Below, piece after piece: positions 52,086 to 60,746 of a DNA stretch of 64,000 bases (position 1 is its first letter; every line of letters starts with the position of its first letter). Source of the stretch: Planosporangium spinosum (GTDB lineage: Bacteria > Actinomycetota > Actinomycetes > Mycobacteriales > Micromonosporaceae); the NCBI RefSeq assembly GCF_049999945.1, contig NZ_JBLYUB010000009.1, positions 62,001 through 126,000 of the forward strand, given 5' to 3'. The notes below the pieces were generated by a model that saw nothing but the letters and a program-made list of their open reading frames with translations, was not told where the DNA came from and ran no database searches. Position numbers and translations under genes: made by a program.

Positions 52086-52173
52086 ACCCGGCCTACCGGC
52101 TACCGGGACACCACCCGGCCAACCGATAACCGGGACACCACCCGGCCAACCGGCTACCGGGACACCACCCGGT
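52086..52173. repeat. 27-bp tandem repeat, about three copies
   Basis: The unit ACCGGGACACCACCCGGCCA recurs at 52102, 52129 and 52156, with a partial copy before. Each unit itself contains CCGGG/CCCGG inverted arms and can form a hairpin. It starts immediately after the GNAT stop codon. Confidence 0.82.
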
Positions 52174-52216
52174 CGGCGGAGGCTCGGTGCGCCGCGCTGC
52201 CGACCGGGAGCGGGCG

Positions 52217-52687
52217 ATGAGGCTGCCCGAACCGGCGCGGTCCATCGCCGCCGCGGCCGTCGACGCGGTCGCCGCGGCCCGTTCGCGGGACAGCGAGGCG
52301 TACCGGCCCGCGGTCGCGCGACTGGCCGGGCTGAACCCGGCGCAGACCGGCCTGGTGCTGGGCGCCGTGGTGCGGTCGCTGCTGGAGGACCTGCACCCTG
52401 ATGGTCTCACCGGCGACGACGTACAGGCAGCGCTGGAGCACTGTGTACGATCGGCGGCCGACTGGTTCCCGGAGGTCGATCCCGGGGTCCTGGCCACGCT
52501 GCTGATCGGCGCGCTCGGCGTCCACGAACCCGACGACGGCTCCCCCGCGCCCGGCCCGGCGGAGGTCGCCCGGCACGCGCCGCTCCTGGTCGCGGACCTG
52601 CTCACCCGGTCCGGCCGGGATCTCGCCGGCTACCTCGACGCGGCGTTCACCGAGATCGCCCGCGGCGAGACGTACGACGTGCTGTGA
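52217..52687 (+). CDS. Hypothetical helical protein
   Basis: This 156-residue, mostly helical protein has no recognised motif. Notable segments are EPARSIAAAAVDAVAAARSR, LNPAQTGLVLGAVVRSLLED, DGLTGDDVQAALEHCVRSA and a central WFPEVDPGVLATLLIGALGV. Amino-acid use and codon pattern are normal for the window. The ATG at 52217 has GGGAG eight bases upstream; an in-frame GTG at 52187 is possible. It follows the GNAT gene by 136 bases containing the 27-bp array. Function is unknown. Confidence 0.7.
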   Translation: MRLPEPARSIAAAAVDAVAAARSRDSEAYRPAVARLAGLNPAQTGLVLGAVVRSLLEDLHPDGLTGDDVQAALEHCVRSAADWFPEVDPGVLATLLIGALGVHEPDDGSPAPGPAEVARHAPLLVADLLTRSGRDLAGYLDAAFTEIARGETYDVL

Positions 52688-52881
52688 CATCCCGGCAGGC
52701 TGCCGCCCCGGTACGGGCGTACCCCGGCAGTGACCGCGCCTCGGTAGCGGTCGTACCCCGGTACTAGCTCCAACATCCGGCGGGAACACGCCCGGCGGAG
52801 TAGTCGGCATCTCCCCCCATCAGGGCATTGCCGACGGCGTGACGACAGGCGACACCACCCCGGACGGCCGGACCGCGGTCC

Positions 52882-52906
52882 GGTCGTCAGCGGCCCGCTG
52901 ACGACC
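52882..52906. terminator. 12-bp palindrome
   Basis: GGTCGTCAGCGG (52882-52893) and CCGCTGACGACC (52895-52906) are separated by a single base. With so short a centre it would be a cruciform or binding site rather than a good RNA hairpin; termination is one possibility. Confidence 0.4.
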
Positions 52907-52949
52907 ACTCCGGGCGCCGTACCGGCCTGACGACCGGTAGCGAGGCACC

Positions 52950-53019
52950 GCAGACGCTCCACCGCAGGCGCTCCACCGCAGGCGCTCCACCGCTCCACCG
53001 CAGGTGCTCCACCGCACCG
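52950..53019. repeat. 14-bp tandem repeat, about five copies
   Basis: GCAGGCGCTCCACC-like units start at 52950, 52964 and 52978, then a shortened GCTCCACC and a GCAGGTGCTCCACC copy follow. It is non-coding and upstream of the epimerase gene. Confidence 0.8.
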
Positions 53020-53132
53020 TACCGCCCGTCATGCTCCGCCCATGACCTCGACGAGGCCGTACCCGACGCCGGCCGCGTCCGCCAGCCCGCATACCCGGTA
53101 TCCGTGTGGACGAGTGGCTCAAGGGGGCTCCA

Positions 53133-54518
53133 ATGCGCCGCACCCCGGCCATCCTGGATGACATGCGATCGGTGGCACCACCGCGTCAGGACCGACTCGA
53201 TCAGCCGACCGTGGAGTGCCTGACCGCACTGACCGCCGAACTGCTGGCGTCCCGGCCGGACAGCGCCGGCGAACTGCAGCGGTACCTCTCGGTCGGCCGC
53301 CGCGGTACGCCGCTGCCGGAGCGCGAGGTCGCCGCCGCGCTGCGCGGCCGTACGGTGGTCGTCACCGGCGGCAGCGGCTACATCGGGACCGTCCTGCTCA
53401 GACAGATCCGGCGGTTGTGCGCGGCCCGCCTGGTCAGCCTCGACATCGCCGCGCCCCGGCGTCCGGTGGCCGGCGTGGAGTACGCCAACGTCGACGTGCG
53501 GTCGGCCGGCGCCGTCGCGGAGTTCTTCGACCGGTACCCACCGGACATCGTGTTCCACCTCGCCGCCCAGCGCGACCCCGGGCTCGCGGAACGGTACACG
53601 GCGTACACGGTGGATACCAACGTCCTCGGCACCTTCCACGTCGCCAACGCCGCTGAGCGGGCCGGCGCCGGTCGCTTCGTGTACGCCTCGACGGGCAAGG
53701 CGCTGCGACCGTACTCGCGGTGCGTGTACACCGAATCGAAACGGCTGGGCGAGTGGCTCGTCGCCGACGTCGCCCGCCGGGGACGCATGGCCTGTACCGG
53801 CGGGCGGTTCACGCACGTCGTCGACAACTCGATCGTCCTCGACCGGATGCGCCGCTGGCGCGACGAAGGCGGCCCGATCCGGCTGCACTCGCCGGACATG
53901 GTGTTCTACGTCCAGTCCGCGGTCGAGTCGGCCCAGCTCCTGCTCGCCGCCCTGCTGTCACCGGCCGACGGCGGTCTGCGGATGCACGCCATCCGTGACC
54001 TCGGCTGGCCGGTCAACCTGCTGGACCTGGCGCTCGGTTTCGTCGCCGGCAGCGACCGGATCACGCCGCTGTACCTGGCCGGCTGCGACCCAGGGTACGA
54101 GGAGGTGCCGTACCCGGGCCTGTACGACCCGACCTTCTCCGGCGACGTCAGCCCGCTGCTGAACGCCATGGAGGCCCACCGGGCGCGGCCGAGCACCTGC
54201 TCCGGCGTCGACGACGTCGCCGTCACCGCCCACGAGGCGCCGGAGGTCGTCGAGCGCCTGCCCGAGCTGCGGCGGTGGTGCGAGATCGGGTCCGAGCGGC
54301 AGGTCCGCCGGGTCCTCGACGAGCTGGGGCGGGACCTGATGACGCTGTCGTTGCGGACCACCTCGCCGGCGATCCTGGACCGGGTCGCCCGGCTCACCGA
54401 GAGCCACCGGGGCACGATGAACGAGGAGCACCGGCAGATCGACGACGTGGTGCGCCACTACGCCGGCCGGACGCCGGCGCCGGCCGCGGCGGAGACCGGA
54501 GCGGCCGCGGCGGCGTAG
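53133..54518 (+). CDS. CapD-like nucleotide-sugar epimerase/dehydratase
   Basis: This 461-residue extended short-chain dehydrogenase has a non-catalytic helical N-terminus (about 1-70), the NAD site VVVTGGSGYIG (75-85), D103 in VSLDIA, and the catalytic Y199-x3-K203 in CVYTESKRLGE. FVYASTGKALRP precedes it. FYVQSAVESAQLLLAALLSP is typical of the polysaccharide-biosynthesis CapD/WbjB branch, which modifies UDP-sugars at C4/C6. The last 130 residues (LPELRRWCEIGSERQVRRVL, DELGRDLMTL) are extra helices. It stands alone, with no glycosyltransferase beside it. GGGGG lies seven bases before the ATG at 53133. Confidence 0.85.
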   Translation: MRRTPAILDDMRSVAPPRQDRLDQPTVECLTALTAELLASRPDSAGELQRYLSVGRRGTPLPEREVAAALRGRTVVVTGGSGYIGTVLLRQIRRLCAARLVSLDIAAPRRPVAGVEYANVDVRSAGAVAEFFDRYPPDIVFHLAAQRDPGLAERYTAYTVDTNVLGTFHVANAAERAGAGRFVYASTGKALRPYSRCVYTESKRLGEWLVADVARRGRMACTGGRFTHVVDNSIVLDRMRRWRDEGGPIRLHSPDMVFYVQSAVESAQLLLAALLSPADGGLRMHAIRDLGWPVNLLDLALGFVAGSDRITPLYLAGCDPGYEEVPYPGLYDPTFSGDVSPLLNAMEAHRARPSTCSGVDDVAVTAHEAPEVVERLPELRRWCEIGSERQVRRVLDELGRDLMTLSLRTTSPAILDRVARLTESHRGTMNEEHRQIDDVVRHYAGRTPAPAAAETGAAAAA

Positions 54519-54593
54519 GCGGTACTGACCGGCGGCCGCACCGGCGGCTCACGTCCCGCCGGTACCCGGTCGTCGAGGCCGGCAGAATCGGCC

Positions 54594-54616
54594 TTGACCC
54601 TCACACCGTGTCAGGG
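54594..54616 (+). promoter_or_regulatory. MerR-type operator/promoter
   Basis: TTGACC (54594-54599) overlaps the dyad CCCTCACACCGTGTCAGGG (54598-54616), symmetric but for one pair, in the position where MerR-family regulators bind between -35 and -10. The regulator gene itself starts 19 bases on, suggesting autoregulation. Confidence 0.55.
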
Positions 54617-54634
54617 CCGACGGTTGGACGTGCC

Positions 54635-55462
54635 ATGTTCAGTATCGGAGACTTCGCCGGGCTCGGCCGGGTGTCGGTGCGCATGCTGCGCCACTACGAC
54701 GCGATCGGCCTGCTGCGCCCCGCCGCCGTCGACCCCGCCAGCGGGTACCGCTTCTACACCGCCGACCAGTTGCACCGGCTCAACCGGATCGTCGCGCTCA
54801 AGGACCTCGGCTTCACGCTGCACCAGGTGCGGGCGATCGTCGACGACGCGGTCAATGTGGACGAGCTGCGCGGGATGCTGCGCCTGCGGCGGGCCGAGCT
54901 CGAGGGCCGGATCAGCGCCGACGCGGCGCGGCTGGCCAGGGTCGAGGCGAGGCTCCGAATGATCGCGAAGGAAGGGCACATGAGCACGGAGGACGTCGTA
55001 CTCAAGGAGGTCGCCCCGGCGCGGGTGGCCGCACTGGCCGCCACCGCCGCCAGCTACGCCCCCGAGGACATCGGGCCGGCCCTCACGCCGCTGTACCCGG
55101 AGCTGTTCCGCCGGCTCGACGCCGCCGGGGTGCGCGGGACCGGTCCCGCGCTCGCGTACTACGAGCCGGCCCCCGGGGAGACCGGGGAGGTCGTGGTGCA
55201 CGCCGCGATGCCGGTCGGCGTCGACCCGTACGCCGGGTTCGACTTCGCGGTCGTGGACCTGCCGGGGATCCGGTCGGCCGCCACGATCATCCACCGTGGC
55301 CCGATGGACGGCGCGGAGCAGACCCTGCAGGTCCTGGCCCGGTGGATCGAGGACAACGGGTACCGGCCGGTCGGGTACGCCCGGGAGGTGTACCTGGACT
55401 ACCACCCCGACGACGCCGCCAACGGTGTGACCGAGCTGCAGCTCGCCGTCGACCGGGGCTGA
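54635..55462 (+). CDS. MerR family regulator with GyrI-like effector domain
   Basis: This 275-residue BmrR/TipAL-like regulator has an N-terminal MerR DNA-binding domain (FSIGDFAGLGRVSVRMLRHY, DAIGLLRPAAVDPASGYRFY), then a coiled dimer helix (about 80-118). The GyrI-like drug-binding domain (about 120-275) contains LAYYEPAPGETGEVVVHAAM, LPGIRSAATIIHRGPMDG and YAREVYLDYHPDD. It should be activated by bulky hydrophobic compounds. The ATG at 54635 follows the dyad described above. No efflux gene is adjacent, so its targets are elsewhere or it is only autoregulated. Confidence 0.9.
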   Translation: MFSIGDFAGLGRVSVRMLRHYDAIGLLRPAAVDPASGYRFYTADQLHRLNRIVALKDLGFTLHQVRAIVDDAVNVDELRGMLRLRRAELEGRISADAARLARVEARLRMIAKEGHMSTEDVVLKEVAPARVAALAATAASYAPEDIGPALTPLYPELFRRLDAAGVRGTGPALAYYEPAPGETGEVVVHAAMPVGVDPYAGFDFAVVDLPGIRSAATIIHRGPMDGAEQTLQVLARWIEDNGYRPVGYAREVYLDYHPDDAANGVTELQLAVDRG

Positions 55463-55469
55463 GCCGGCG

Positions 55470-55514
55470 GGTTCCCGCCCGGACCGCCCGGACCGCTTGG
55501 TCCGGGCGGGAACC
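55470..55514. terminator. 16-bp hairpin between MerR and AHSA1 genes
   Basis: GGTTCCCGCCCGGACC (55470-55485) and GGTCCGGGCGGGAACC (55499-55514) are perfect inverted repeats with a 13-base loop, eight bases after the MerR gene and between convergent genes. It is likely bidirectional. Confidence 0.85.
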
Positions 55515-55596
55515 GCGGCGACCGTCATCGGTCGTCCCGCCCTGCGCCTCGATGACCTGATCGGGCGCCGGCCGGGGCGGCCGTCCGCGCCCGGCG

Positions 55597-56334
55597 TCAG
55601 GCGAACAGGCCGTGCAGCCAGGTCCGCCAGGCCTCCTCGGCCTCGCGGCGGTCCACGTCGGCGAAGACGTGGTGCCCCACGGCGAGCGGCATCCCGATCA
55701 TCGCCCTGCCGTGGAAGCGGTACAGCCCGTCGGCGGTCCGTACGCCCAGGAAGGTCGGGCCGGTGTAGTCCACGACGCCGTCCAGCGGCGGCAGCCCGTC
55801 CGGGGTGACCCGCACCGGGTCACCCGGCGCCACGGCACCGGTCAGCCCGAGGTCGCCCAGGAGCACCTGCCACGCCCGCTCCCCTGCCGACCCGGGCGGC
55901 CCCTCGGCCAGGACGTACGTGGCGGTTCGGCCGGGGAAGTACGTGAGGTACTGCGCCAGGGTGTGGAAGTACATGTCCCAGCCGTGACTCATGGCCTCGT
56001 ACTCGGTCTCCCAGTCGTCGCCGGCGAAACCGCTCTGGACGAACCGGAGCACGGTGCTGCCACCCTCGCGCCCCTCGATCAGGTACTCGAACGCCTGCCC
56101 CGTGCCGTCGGCGCCGCCGCGAACCTCGAACCGGCGCGGCGGGTCCCACCCGGTCACGACGGACTCGGCGGTGAAGTCGCCGACGGACAGCACCACCTTG
56201 CCGCCCTCACCGGGCTCGACCTCGTGCGTCATGAACCACGAGGTGATGCCGGGCCCGGTGGCGATGGCGTCCCACACCTGCTCGGGGGTCGCGTCGAGCG
56301 CTATCTCCTTGCGCAGCTCGAATTCCTTGGCCAT
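55597..56334 (-). CDS. AHSA1/SRPBCC domain protein
   Basis: This 245-residue protein has an N-terminal START-like hydrophobic-ligand fold (FELRKEIALDATPEQVWDAI, ATGPGITSWF, GFAGDDWETEYEAMSHGWDM) of the Aha1 C-terminal-like (AHSA1) family. A second part of about 95 residues (RVTPDGLPPLDGVVDYTGPT, FLGVRTADGLYRFHGR) is less usual. The AHSA1 proteins coupled to ArsR regulators are thought to bind small ligands. The ATG at 56334 is one base from the ArsR stop, with GGAGGA upstream, so the two genes form an operon. Confidence 0.88.
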   Translation of the reverse strand: MAKEFELRKEIALDATPEQVWDAIATGPGITSWFMTHEVEPGEGGKVVLSVGDFTAESVVTGWDPPRRFEVRGGADGTGQAFEYLIEGREGGSTVLRFVQSGFAGDDWETEYEAMSHGWDMYFHTLAQYLTYFPGRTATYVLAEGPPGSAGERAWQVLLGDLGLTGAVAPGDPVRVTPDGLPPLDGVVDYTGPTFLGVRTADGLYRFHGRAMIGMPLAVGHHVFADVDRREAEEAWRTWLHGLFA

Positions 56335-56335
56335 C

Positions 56336-56947
56336 TCAGGATTCCTCCGTCTGGTTGTCGGCCGGTTCGGGCCGGACACTGGGATGGACGGCGACGACGA
56401 CGCGGTGGTACCGCCCGCGTTCGGCGGTCTCGTCGTGGTACTTGCTGACCAGCGCGGTGACGGCGGTCGCGAGCTCCTCGGCGAATGCCGCCCGGTCGGC
56501 GGCCGAGGCGAAGCGCACCTCGCCGTCGATCGCGAACGTCGCCACCCGTTTGCGGGCCTTGGCCGCACCGGTAACGAGGGCCCCGACGTCGCGGACCAGC
56601 CGGGCGGCGAGCGCGAGCAGCCACCGCGCCGACAGCTGGTCCGGCGAGCGGGCGGGGTCGGGCTGCACGGGGTGCAGCGCGCTCGGTGAGATCACGTAGG
56701 ACGCCGCCGTGGCGCGCAGCACCCGTTCGGTGCAGTTGCCCTTCCGGCGCTCCTCGACGAGTTCGACCAGGCCGTGCCGCTCGAGCGCCCGGAGGTGGTA
56801 GTTCACCTTCTGCCGGGGCAGGCCGACCCGCGCCGCCAGGGCGGTGGCCGAACCGGGCTCGGCCAGCTCGGCCAGCAGCCGGGCCCGTACCGGGTCCAAC
56901 GAGACCTCAGCCGCGGCCGGATCCTCGATCACCGCAACGTCGTCCAT
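56336..56947 (-). CDS. ArsR-like winged-helix regulator
   Basis: This 203-residue regulator has an N-terminal winged helix (LDPVRARLLAELAEPGSATA, LAARVGLPRQKVNYHLRALE, RHGLVELVEERRKGNCTERV) and a C-terminal helical region of about 100 residues. There are no CxC-type metal ligands, so it is the HTH_20/12 type that senses something other than arsenite. The operon with an AHSA1 gene is a common pairing. An AT-rich palindromic site precedes the ATG at 56947. Confidence 0.88.
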   Translation of the reverse strand: MDDVAVIEDPAAAEVSLDPVRARLLAELAEPGSATALAARVGLPRQKVNYHLRALERHGLVELVEERRKGNCTERVLRATAASYVISPSALHPVQPDPARSPDQLSARWLLALAARLVRDVGALVTGAAKARKRVATFAIDGEVRFASAADRAAFAEELATAVTALVSKYHDETAERGRYHRVVVAVHPSVRPEPADNQTEES

Positions 56948-56962
56948 GCCGCAACCGTGTCA

Positions 56963-57000
56963 CCGACAAGATTAATTGTCAAGGATTCCACAATTGTCGG
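56963..57000 (-). promoter_or_regulatory. Palindromic operator upstream of the ArsR-AHSA1 operon
   Basis: CCGACAA (56963-56969) and TTGTCGG (56994-57000) face each other. Inside them GACAA/TTGTC (56965-56969, 56976-56980) and ACAATTGT form smaller palindromes. On the minus strand TTGACA lies within the site. It is AT-rich in a GC-rich setting and fits an autoregulated ArsR promoter. Confidence 0.6.
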
Positions 57001-57036
57001 CGCACCGACGCCGGCACCCCCGAGCCTCGGACAGCC

Positions 57037-57120
57037 GGGCGCCCGAGGAGCCACAGACCAGGCCGGCGGGCGCCCGAGGAGCCACAGACCAGGCCGGCGG
57101 GCGCCCGAGGAGCCACAGAC
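57037..57120. repeat. 31-bp tandem repeat, 2.7 copies
   Basis: Identical units starting GGGCGCCCGAGGAGCCACAG begin at 57037, 57068 and 57099, the last one cut short at 57120. There are no base differences between copies, which suggests recent expansion. The array lies between the ArsR promoter and the sulP terminator. Confidence 0.9.
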
Positions 57121-57142
57121 AGCGACGAGTCGCAGACAGCAG

Positions 57143-57178
57143 GGCGCCCTCCCACACGTGGTCGCGTGGGAGGGCGCC
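57143..57178 (-). terminator. Terminator after the SulP gene
   Basis: GGCGCCCTCCCAC (57143-57155) and GTGGGAGGGCGCC (57166-57178) form a perfect 13-bp stem with a 10-base loop, 25 bases beyond the sulP stop on the minus strand. Confidence 0.85.
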
Positions 57179-57203
57179 TGTCTCGTCAGATCAGCCGGAT
57201 CGG

Positions 57204-58703
57204 TCAGTGACCGGCGCCGAGCTGCCCGGCCAGCGTGGCGTGCATCCGGGCGCTCGGCTGGTTCAGACCGACGATCTCGACCCGCTTGCCGCGCGCGGCG
57301 TACTTGGCGGCTATCGCGTCGAGCGCCGCCACCGAGGACGCGTCCCAGATGTGGGCGTGGGACAGGTCGACGACGACGCTGTCCGGGTCACCGGCATAGT
57401 CGAACCGGCCGACCAGGTCGTTGCTGGAGGCGAAGAACAGCGCGCCGCGTACGGAGTAGATGCGGGTACCGCCCTCGGGGTCCAGGGCGCTGGTCACCTC
57501 AACCAGGTGCGCGACCCGGCGGGCGAAGATCACGCTGGCGACGACGACCCCGACGACCACCCCGATGGCCAGGTTGGAGGTGGCCACGACCACGGCGACG
57601 GTGGAGACCATGACGACCGTCTCGCCCAGCGGCATCCGCTTGAGGGTGGCCGGCGCGATGCTGTGCCAGTCGAACGTCGACACCGAAACCATGATCATGA
57701 CGGCGACCAGGGCGGCCATCGGGATCTGCGCCACCACCGGCCCCAGCGCAACGACCAGGATCAGCAGGAACACGCCGGCCAGGAACGTCGACAAACGGGT
57801 ACGGGCGCCGGACACCTTCACGTTGATCATCGTCTGGCCGATCATGGCGCAGCCGCCCATGCCGCCGAAGAACCCGGTGACGATGTTGGCCACGCCCTGC
57901 CCCCAGGACTCGCGGGTCTTGTTGGAGTGGGTGTCGGTGATGTCGTCGACGAGCTTCGCGGTCATCAGCGACTCCATCAGCCCGACGAGGGCGACGCCCA
58001 GCGCGTACGGGGCGATGACGCTCAGGGTGTGCCAGGTGTACGGGACGTCGGGCAGCCCGAACGTCGGCAGGCTGGTCGGCAGCGTGCCCTCGTTACCGAC
58101 CGTCGGCACGGTGAGCCGCGTGCCGACCGTGAACGCGGTCAGCACGACGATTGCGACCAGCGGCGCCGGGACGGCCCGGGTGAGCCGGGGCAGCCCGACG
58201 ATGATCGCCAGCGCGATGGCGACCAGTGGGTACACCAGGACGGGCACGCCGAGCAGGTGCGGTATCTGGGCGGAGAAGATCAGGATGGCGAGCGCGTTGA
58301 CGAACCCGACCATGACACTGCGCGGGATGAACCGCATCAGCTTCGCCACGCCCAGCAGCCCCAGGAAGACCTGGAAGACCCCGCCGAGGATGACCGCGGC
58401 GACCAGGTGACCGAGCCCATGATCCTTCACCAGTGGCGCGACGACCAGGGCGACCGCGCCGGTCGCCGCCGAGATCATCGCGGGCCGGCCACCGCAGAAC
58501 GCGATGGTCACCGCCATCGTGAACGAGGCGAACAGGCCGACCCGGGGGTCCACCCCGGCCAGGATCGAGAACGAGATCGCCTCGGGGATCAGCGCCAGCG
58601 CCACGACGAGACCGGCGAGGACCTCGGTACGGAGCACGGACGGGGACAGCCACGCGGGCCGCGACAGACGCGGTCCGGAGACCGCGAACAACCTGGAGGA
58701 CAT
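57204..58703 (-). CDS. SulP family anion transporter with STAS domain
   Basis: This 499-residue transporter has about twelve to fourteen helices and a C-terminal STAS domain (about 405-490). Family segments are LVVALALIPEAISFSILAGV, PRVGLFASFTMAVTIAFCGG, GFVNALAILIFSAQIPHLLG and GMGGCAMIGQTMINVKVSGA. The STAS part reads VVVDLSHAHIWDASSVAALD, with the serine that is phosphorylated in anti-sigma antagonists. SulP proteins move sulfate or bicarbonate; the substrate is undetermined, and no carbonic anhydrase is adjacent. The ATG at 58703 follows AAAAAGG; a start five codons earlier is possible. Confidence 0.9.
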   Translation of the reverse strand: MSSRLFAVSGPRLSRPAWLSPSVLRTEVLAGLVVALALIPEAISFSILAGVDPRVGLFASFTMAVTIAFCGGRPAMISAATGAVALVVAPLVKDHGLGHLVAAVILGGVFQVFLGLLGVAKLMRFIPRSVMVGFVNALAILIFSAQIPHLLGVPVLVYPLVAIALAIIVGLPRLTRAVPAPLVAIVVLTAFTVGTRLTVPTVGNEGTLPTSLPTFGLPDVPYTWHTLSVIAPYALGVALVGLMESLMTAKLVDDITDTHSNKTRESWGQGVANIVTGFFGGMGGCAMIGQTMINVKVSGARTRLSTFLAGVFLLILVVALGPVVAQIPMAALVAVMIMVSVSTFDWHSIAPATLKRMPLGETVVMVSTVAVVVATSNLAIGVVVGVVVASVIFARRVAHLVEVTSALDPEGGTRIYSVRGALFFASSNDLVGRFDYAGDPDSVVVDLSHAHIWDASSVAALDAIAAKYAARGKRVEIVGLNQPSARMHATLAGQLGAGH

Positions 58704-58860
58704 GCAGCCTTTTTCCACTCCGGGGCGCGCGACGCGCGCACATGATCACACCCACGAACGAGGGCAGGGCGTCGTCGCCCGAGAACACCACACGCCACGA
58801 GGGGCACAATTGCCGCATCTCGTCAGCGGATCCTCAGGTTACCCTTCGACCGGAGGAACG

Positions 58861-59859
58861 TTGACCTCAACCACACGTGATGATCATTACCGGTCGCGGC
58901 GGGAACGACCGCCAGCCGGCGCGGACCTTGCCCTACGGCTCCCGTCGCCGCTGGTCGAGGTGCGCGACGACCGGTTGGACCGGCACGGCGTACGGCTGCT
59001 GCTCAAGCGCGACGACCTGATCCATCCGGAGCTGCCGGGCAACAAGTGGCGCAAGCTGAAGTACAACCTGGCACGGGCAGCCGAACGGCCGGACCGGCCG
59101 CTGCTGACCTTCGGCGGCGCCTGGTCCAACCACATCCGGGCGGTGGCGGCCGCCGGGCACCACTTCGGGTTCGCCACCATCGGGGTGATCCGGGGCGAGG
59201 AGCACCTGCCGCTCAACCCGACCCTGGCGTACGCGGTGAGCCGCGGGATGCGGCTGACGTACCTGGACCGCTCCACGTACCGGCGCAAGCACACCCCCGA
59301 GGTGGTGGACCGGCTCCGACGCCGGTTCGGCGACGTCTTCCTGCTGCCCGAAGGGGGCAGCAACGACCTAGCGGTCCGCGGCTGCGCGGAGATCCCCGCC
59401 GAGATCGCGGAACCGTACGACGTGATCTGCTGCCCCGTCGGGACCGGAGGCACCCTGGCCGGCATCGCGGCCGGGGCTGCGGCCGGCAGCACGTACGGGG
59501 TCGCGGCCGGTTCCGCCCGGGTGGCCGCCGACCGGCCGGGGCGCCGTGACACCGGCCCGCGCGCCATCGGGTTCCCGGTCCTCAAGGGCGGCGAGTTCCT
59601 GGCCGCCGAGGTCGACCGGCTGCAACACGAGACGTACGGGAGGGGCTCGGGCAACTGGCAGCTGGAGTGCGGCTTCCACTTCGGCGGGTACGCCAAGCGG
59701 ACCGCCGTACTCGACGGCTTCATCGCCGACTGGGCCGACCGGCACGGCACCGCGCTGGACCGCATCTACGTCGCGAAGATGATGTACGGGACCGTCGAGT
59801 TGGCCCGGGCCGGCGCGTTTCCGCCGGACAGCACGGTCGTCGCCGTGGTGACCGGCTGA
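58861..59859 (+). CDS. PLP enzyme, ACC deaminase/D-cysteine desulfhydrase family
   Basis: This 332-residue fold-type II PLP enzyme has its Schiff-base lysine at K62 (PGNKWRKLKYNL). TFGGAWSNHIRAVAAAGHHF contains the substrate-carboxylate loop, and CCPVGTGGTLAGIAAGA is the phosphate-binding glycine loop. The family includes 1-aminocyclopropane-1-carboxylate deaminase and D-cysteine desulfhydrase; residues separating them could not be judged here. The start is a TTG at 58861 with GGAGGAACG immediately upstream, a clear case. It is divergent from the SulP gene, 157 bases away. Confidence 0.87.
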   Translation: MTSTTRDDHYRSRRERPPAGADLALRLPSPLVEVRDDRLDRHGVRLLLKRDDLIHPELPGNKWRKLKYNLARAAERPDRPLLTFGGAWSNHIRAVAAAGHHFGFATIGVIRGEEHLPLNPTLAYAVSRGMRLTYLDRSTYRRKHTPEVVDRLRRRFGDVFLLPEGGSNDLAVRGCAEIPAEIAEPYDVICCPVGTGGTLAGIAAGAAAGSTYGVAAGSARVAADRPGRRDTGPRAIGFPVLKGGEFLAAEVDRLQHETYGRGSGNWQLECGFHFGGYAKRTAVLDGFIADWADRHGTALDRIYVAKMMYGTVELARAGAFPPDSTVVAVVTG

Positions 59860-59971
59860 CGGTCCGCACCGGGGGCACCTCCGGCGTCCTCCCTCGGACC
59901 TATGGGGCCGGTTACCCCGGCCGGGCATCGTGGAAGTGTCCCTTTCCGCCCACGTACGAGGGGATCCGGCC

Positions 59972-60628
59972 GTGCCCGAGACGACGATTCCGCCGGCCGT
60001 ACGCCGGGACGTGCAGATCCTCTGGGACTACCACGATCCGCGACACGACCTGCGCCCCTGTGAGGTCGGCGTCGGGCTGGGCGGTCTCGACCTCGGCGTG
60101 CCGGCCGTCGTGGTGGACCTCTTCCACCGCGGGATGTTCCCCCTGGTCGTCTTCACCGGCGGCAACCCGCCCGCCACGGCGCACCGGTTCCCGCGCGGCG
60201 AGGCGGTGCACTACGCGGAGTACGCGCTCGCGCATGGGGTGCCGCCGGCGGCGATCCTGCTGGAGACCCGCGCCACCAACACCCTGGAGAACCTCGCGTT
60301 CACCCGGGCCGCGCTGGCCGCGCACCGGCTGCGGCCCCGCTCGGTACTGATCGTGTCCCGGCCGTACCAGCGCCGCCGCGCGTACGCCACCTGCCGGAAG
60401 GTGTGGCCCGAGGTCGAGGTGCTGTGCGCCGCCCGGCCGGTTCCGCTGGACGACTACGTCGCCGACGTCGGGGACGCGCGCCGGGTCATCGACATGGTCG
60501 TCGGGGACACCCAGCGGATCGACCTGTACGCCCGGCTCGGCTACGCGGTCGCGCAGGCGATCCCGGCCGAGGTACGGCGAGCGTACGACCGCCTGGTAGC
60601 GGCCGGCTACACCGGCCGGCTGGCCTGA
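59972..60628 (+). CDS. YdcF/ElyC family (DUF218) protein
   Basis: This 218-residue protein of the DUF218/YdcF family has a Rossmann-like fold. It has a start VGVGLGGLDLGVPAVVVDLF, VVFTGGNPPATAHRFPRGEA, ILLETRATNTLENLAFTRAA and VLIVSRPYQRRRAYATCRKV. No N-terminal membrane anchor is present, unlike SanA/ElyC, so it is the soluble YdcF type. E. coli YdcF binds S-adenosylmethionine; its cellular role is unknown. The GTG at 59972 with GAGGGGAT upstream is preferred to the GTG at 59930. Confidence 0.88.
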   Translation: MPETTIPPAVRRDVQILWDYHDPRHDLRPCEVGVGLGGLDLGVPAVVVDLFHRGMFPLVVFTGGNPPATAHRFPRGEAVHYAEYALAHGVPPAAILLETRATNTLENLAFTRAALAAHRLRPRSVLIVSRPYQRRRAYATCRKVWPEVEVLCAARPVPLDDYVADVGDARRVIDMVVGDTQRIDLYARLGYAVAQAIPAEVRRAYDRLVAAGYTGRLA

Positions 60629-60746
60629 GCTCGGCGGCCGCCACCGCATTGCCGGGCTCAGTTGCCGTCCTCACACCATCGGCGAGCCTGCACCACGGGC
60701 GCCGTCCGCTGCGATGATGGGCGCCACCCGGCACGGAGAGGATCGC

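Larger units (their letters stand above)
52688..53132. other. Gene-free 445-base spacer
   Basis: No coding sequence could be supported. It contains a 12-bp palindrome at 52882-52906 and a 14-bp tandem array at 52950-53019. The rest is unique GC-rich sequence. The promoter for the epimerase gene at 53133 should be here but no consensus is clear. Confidence 0.6.
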
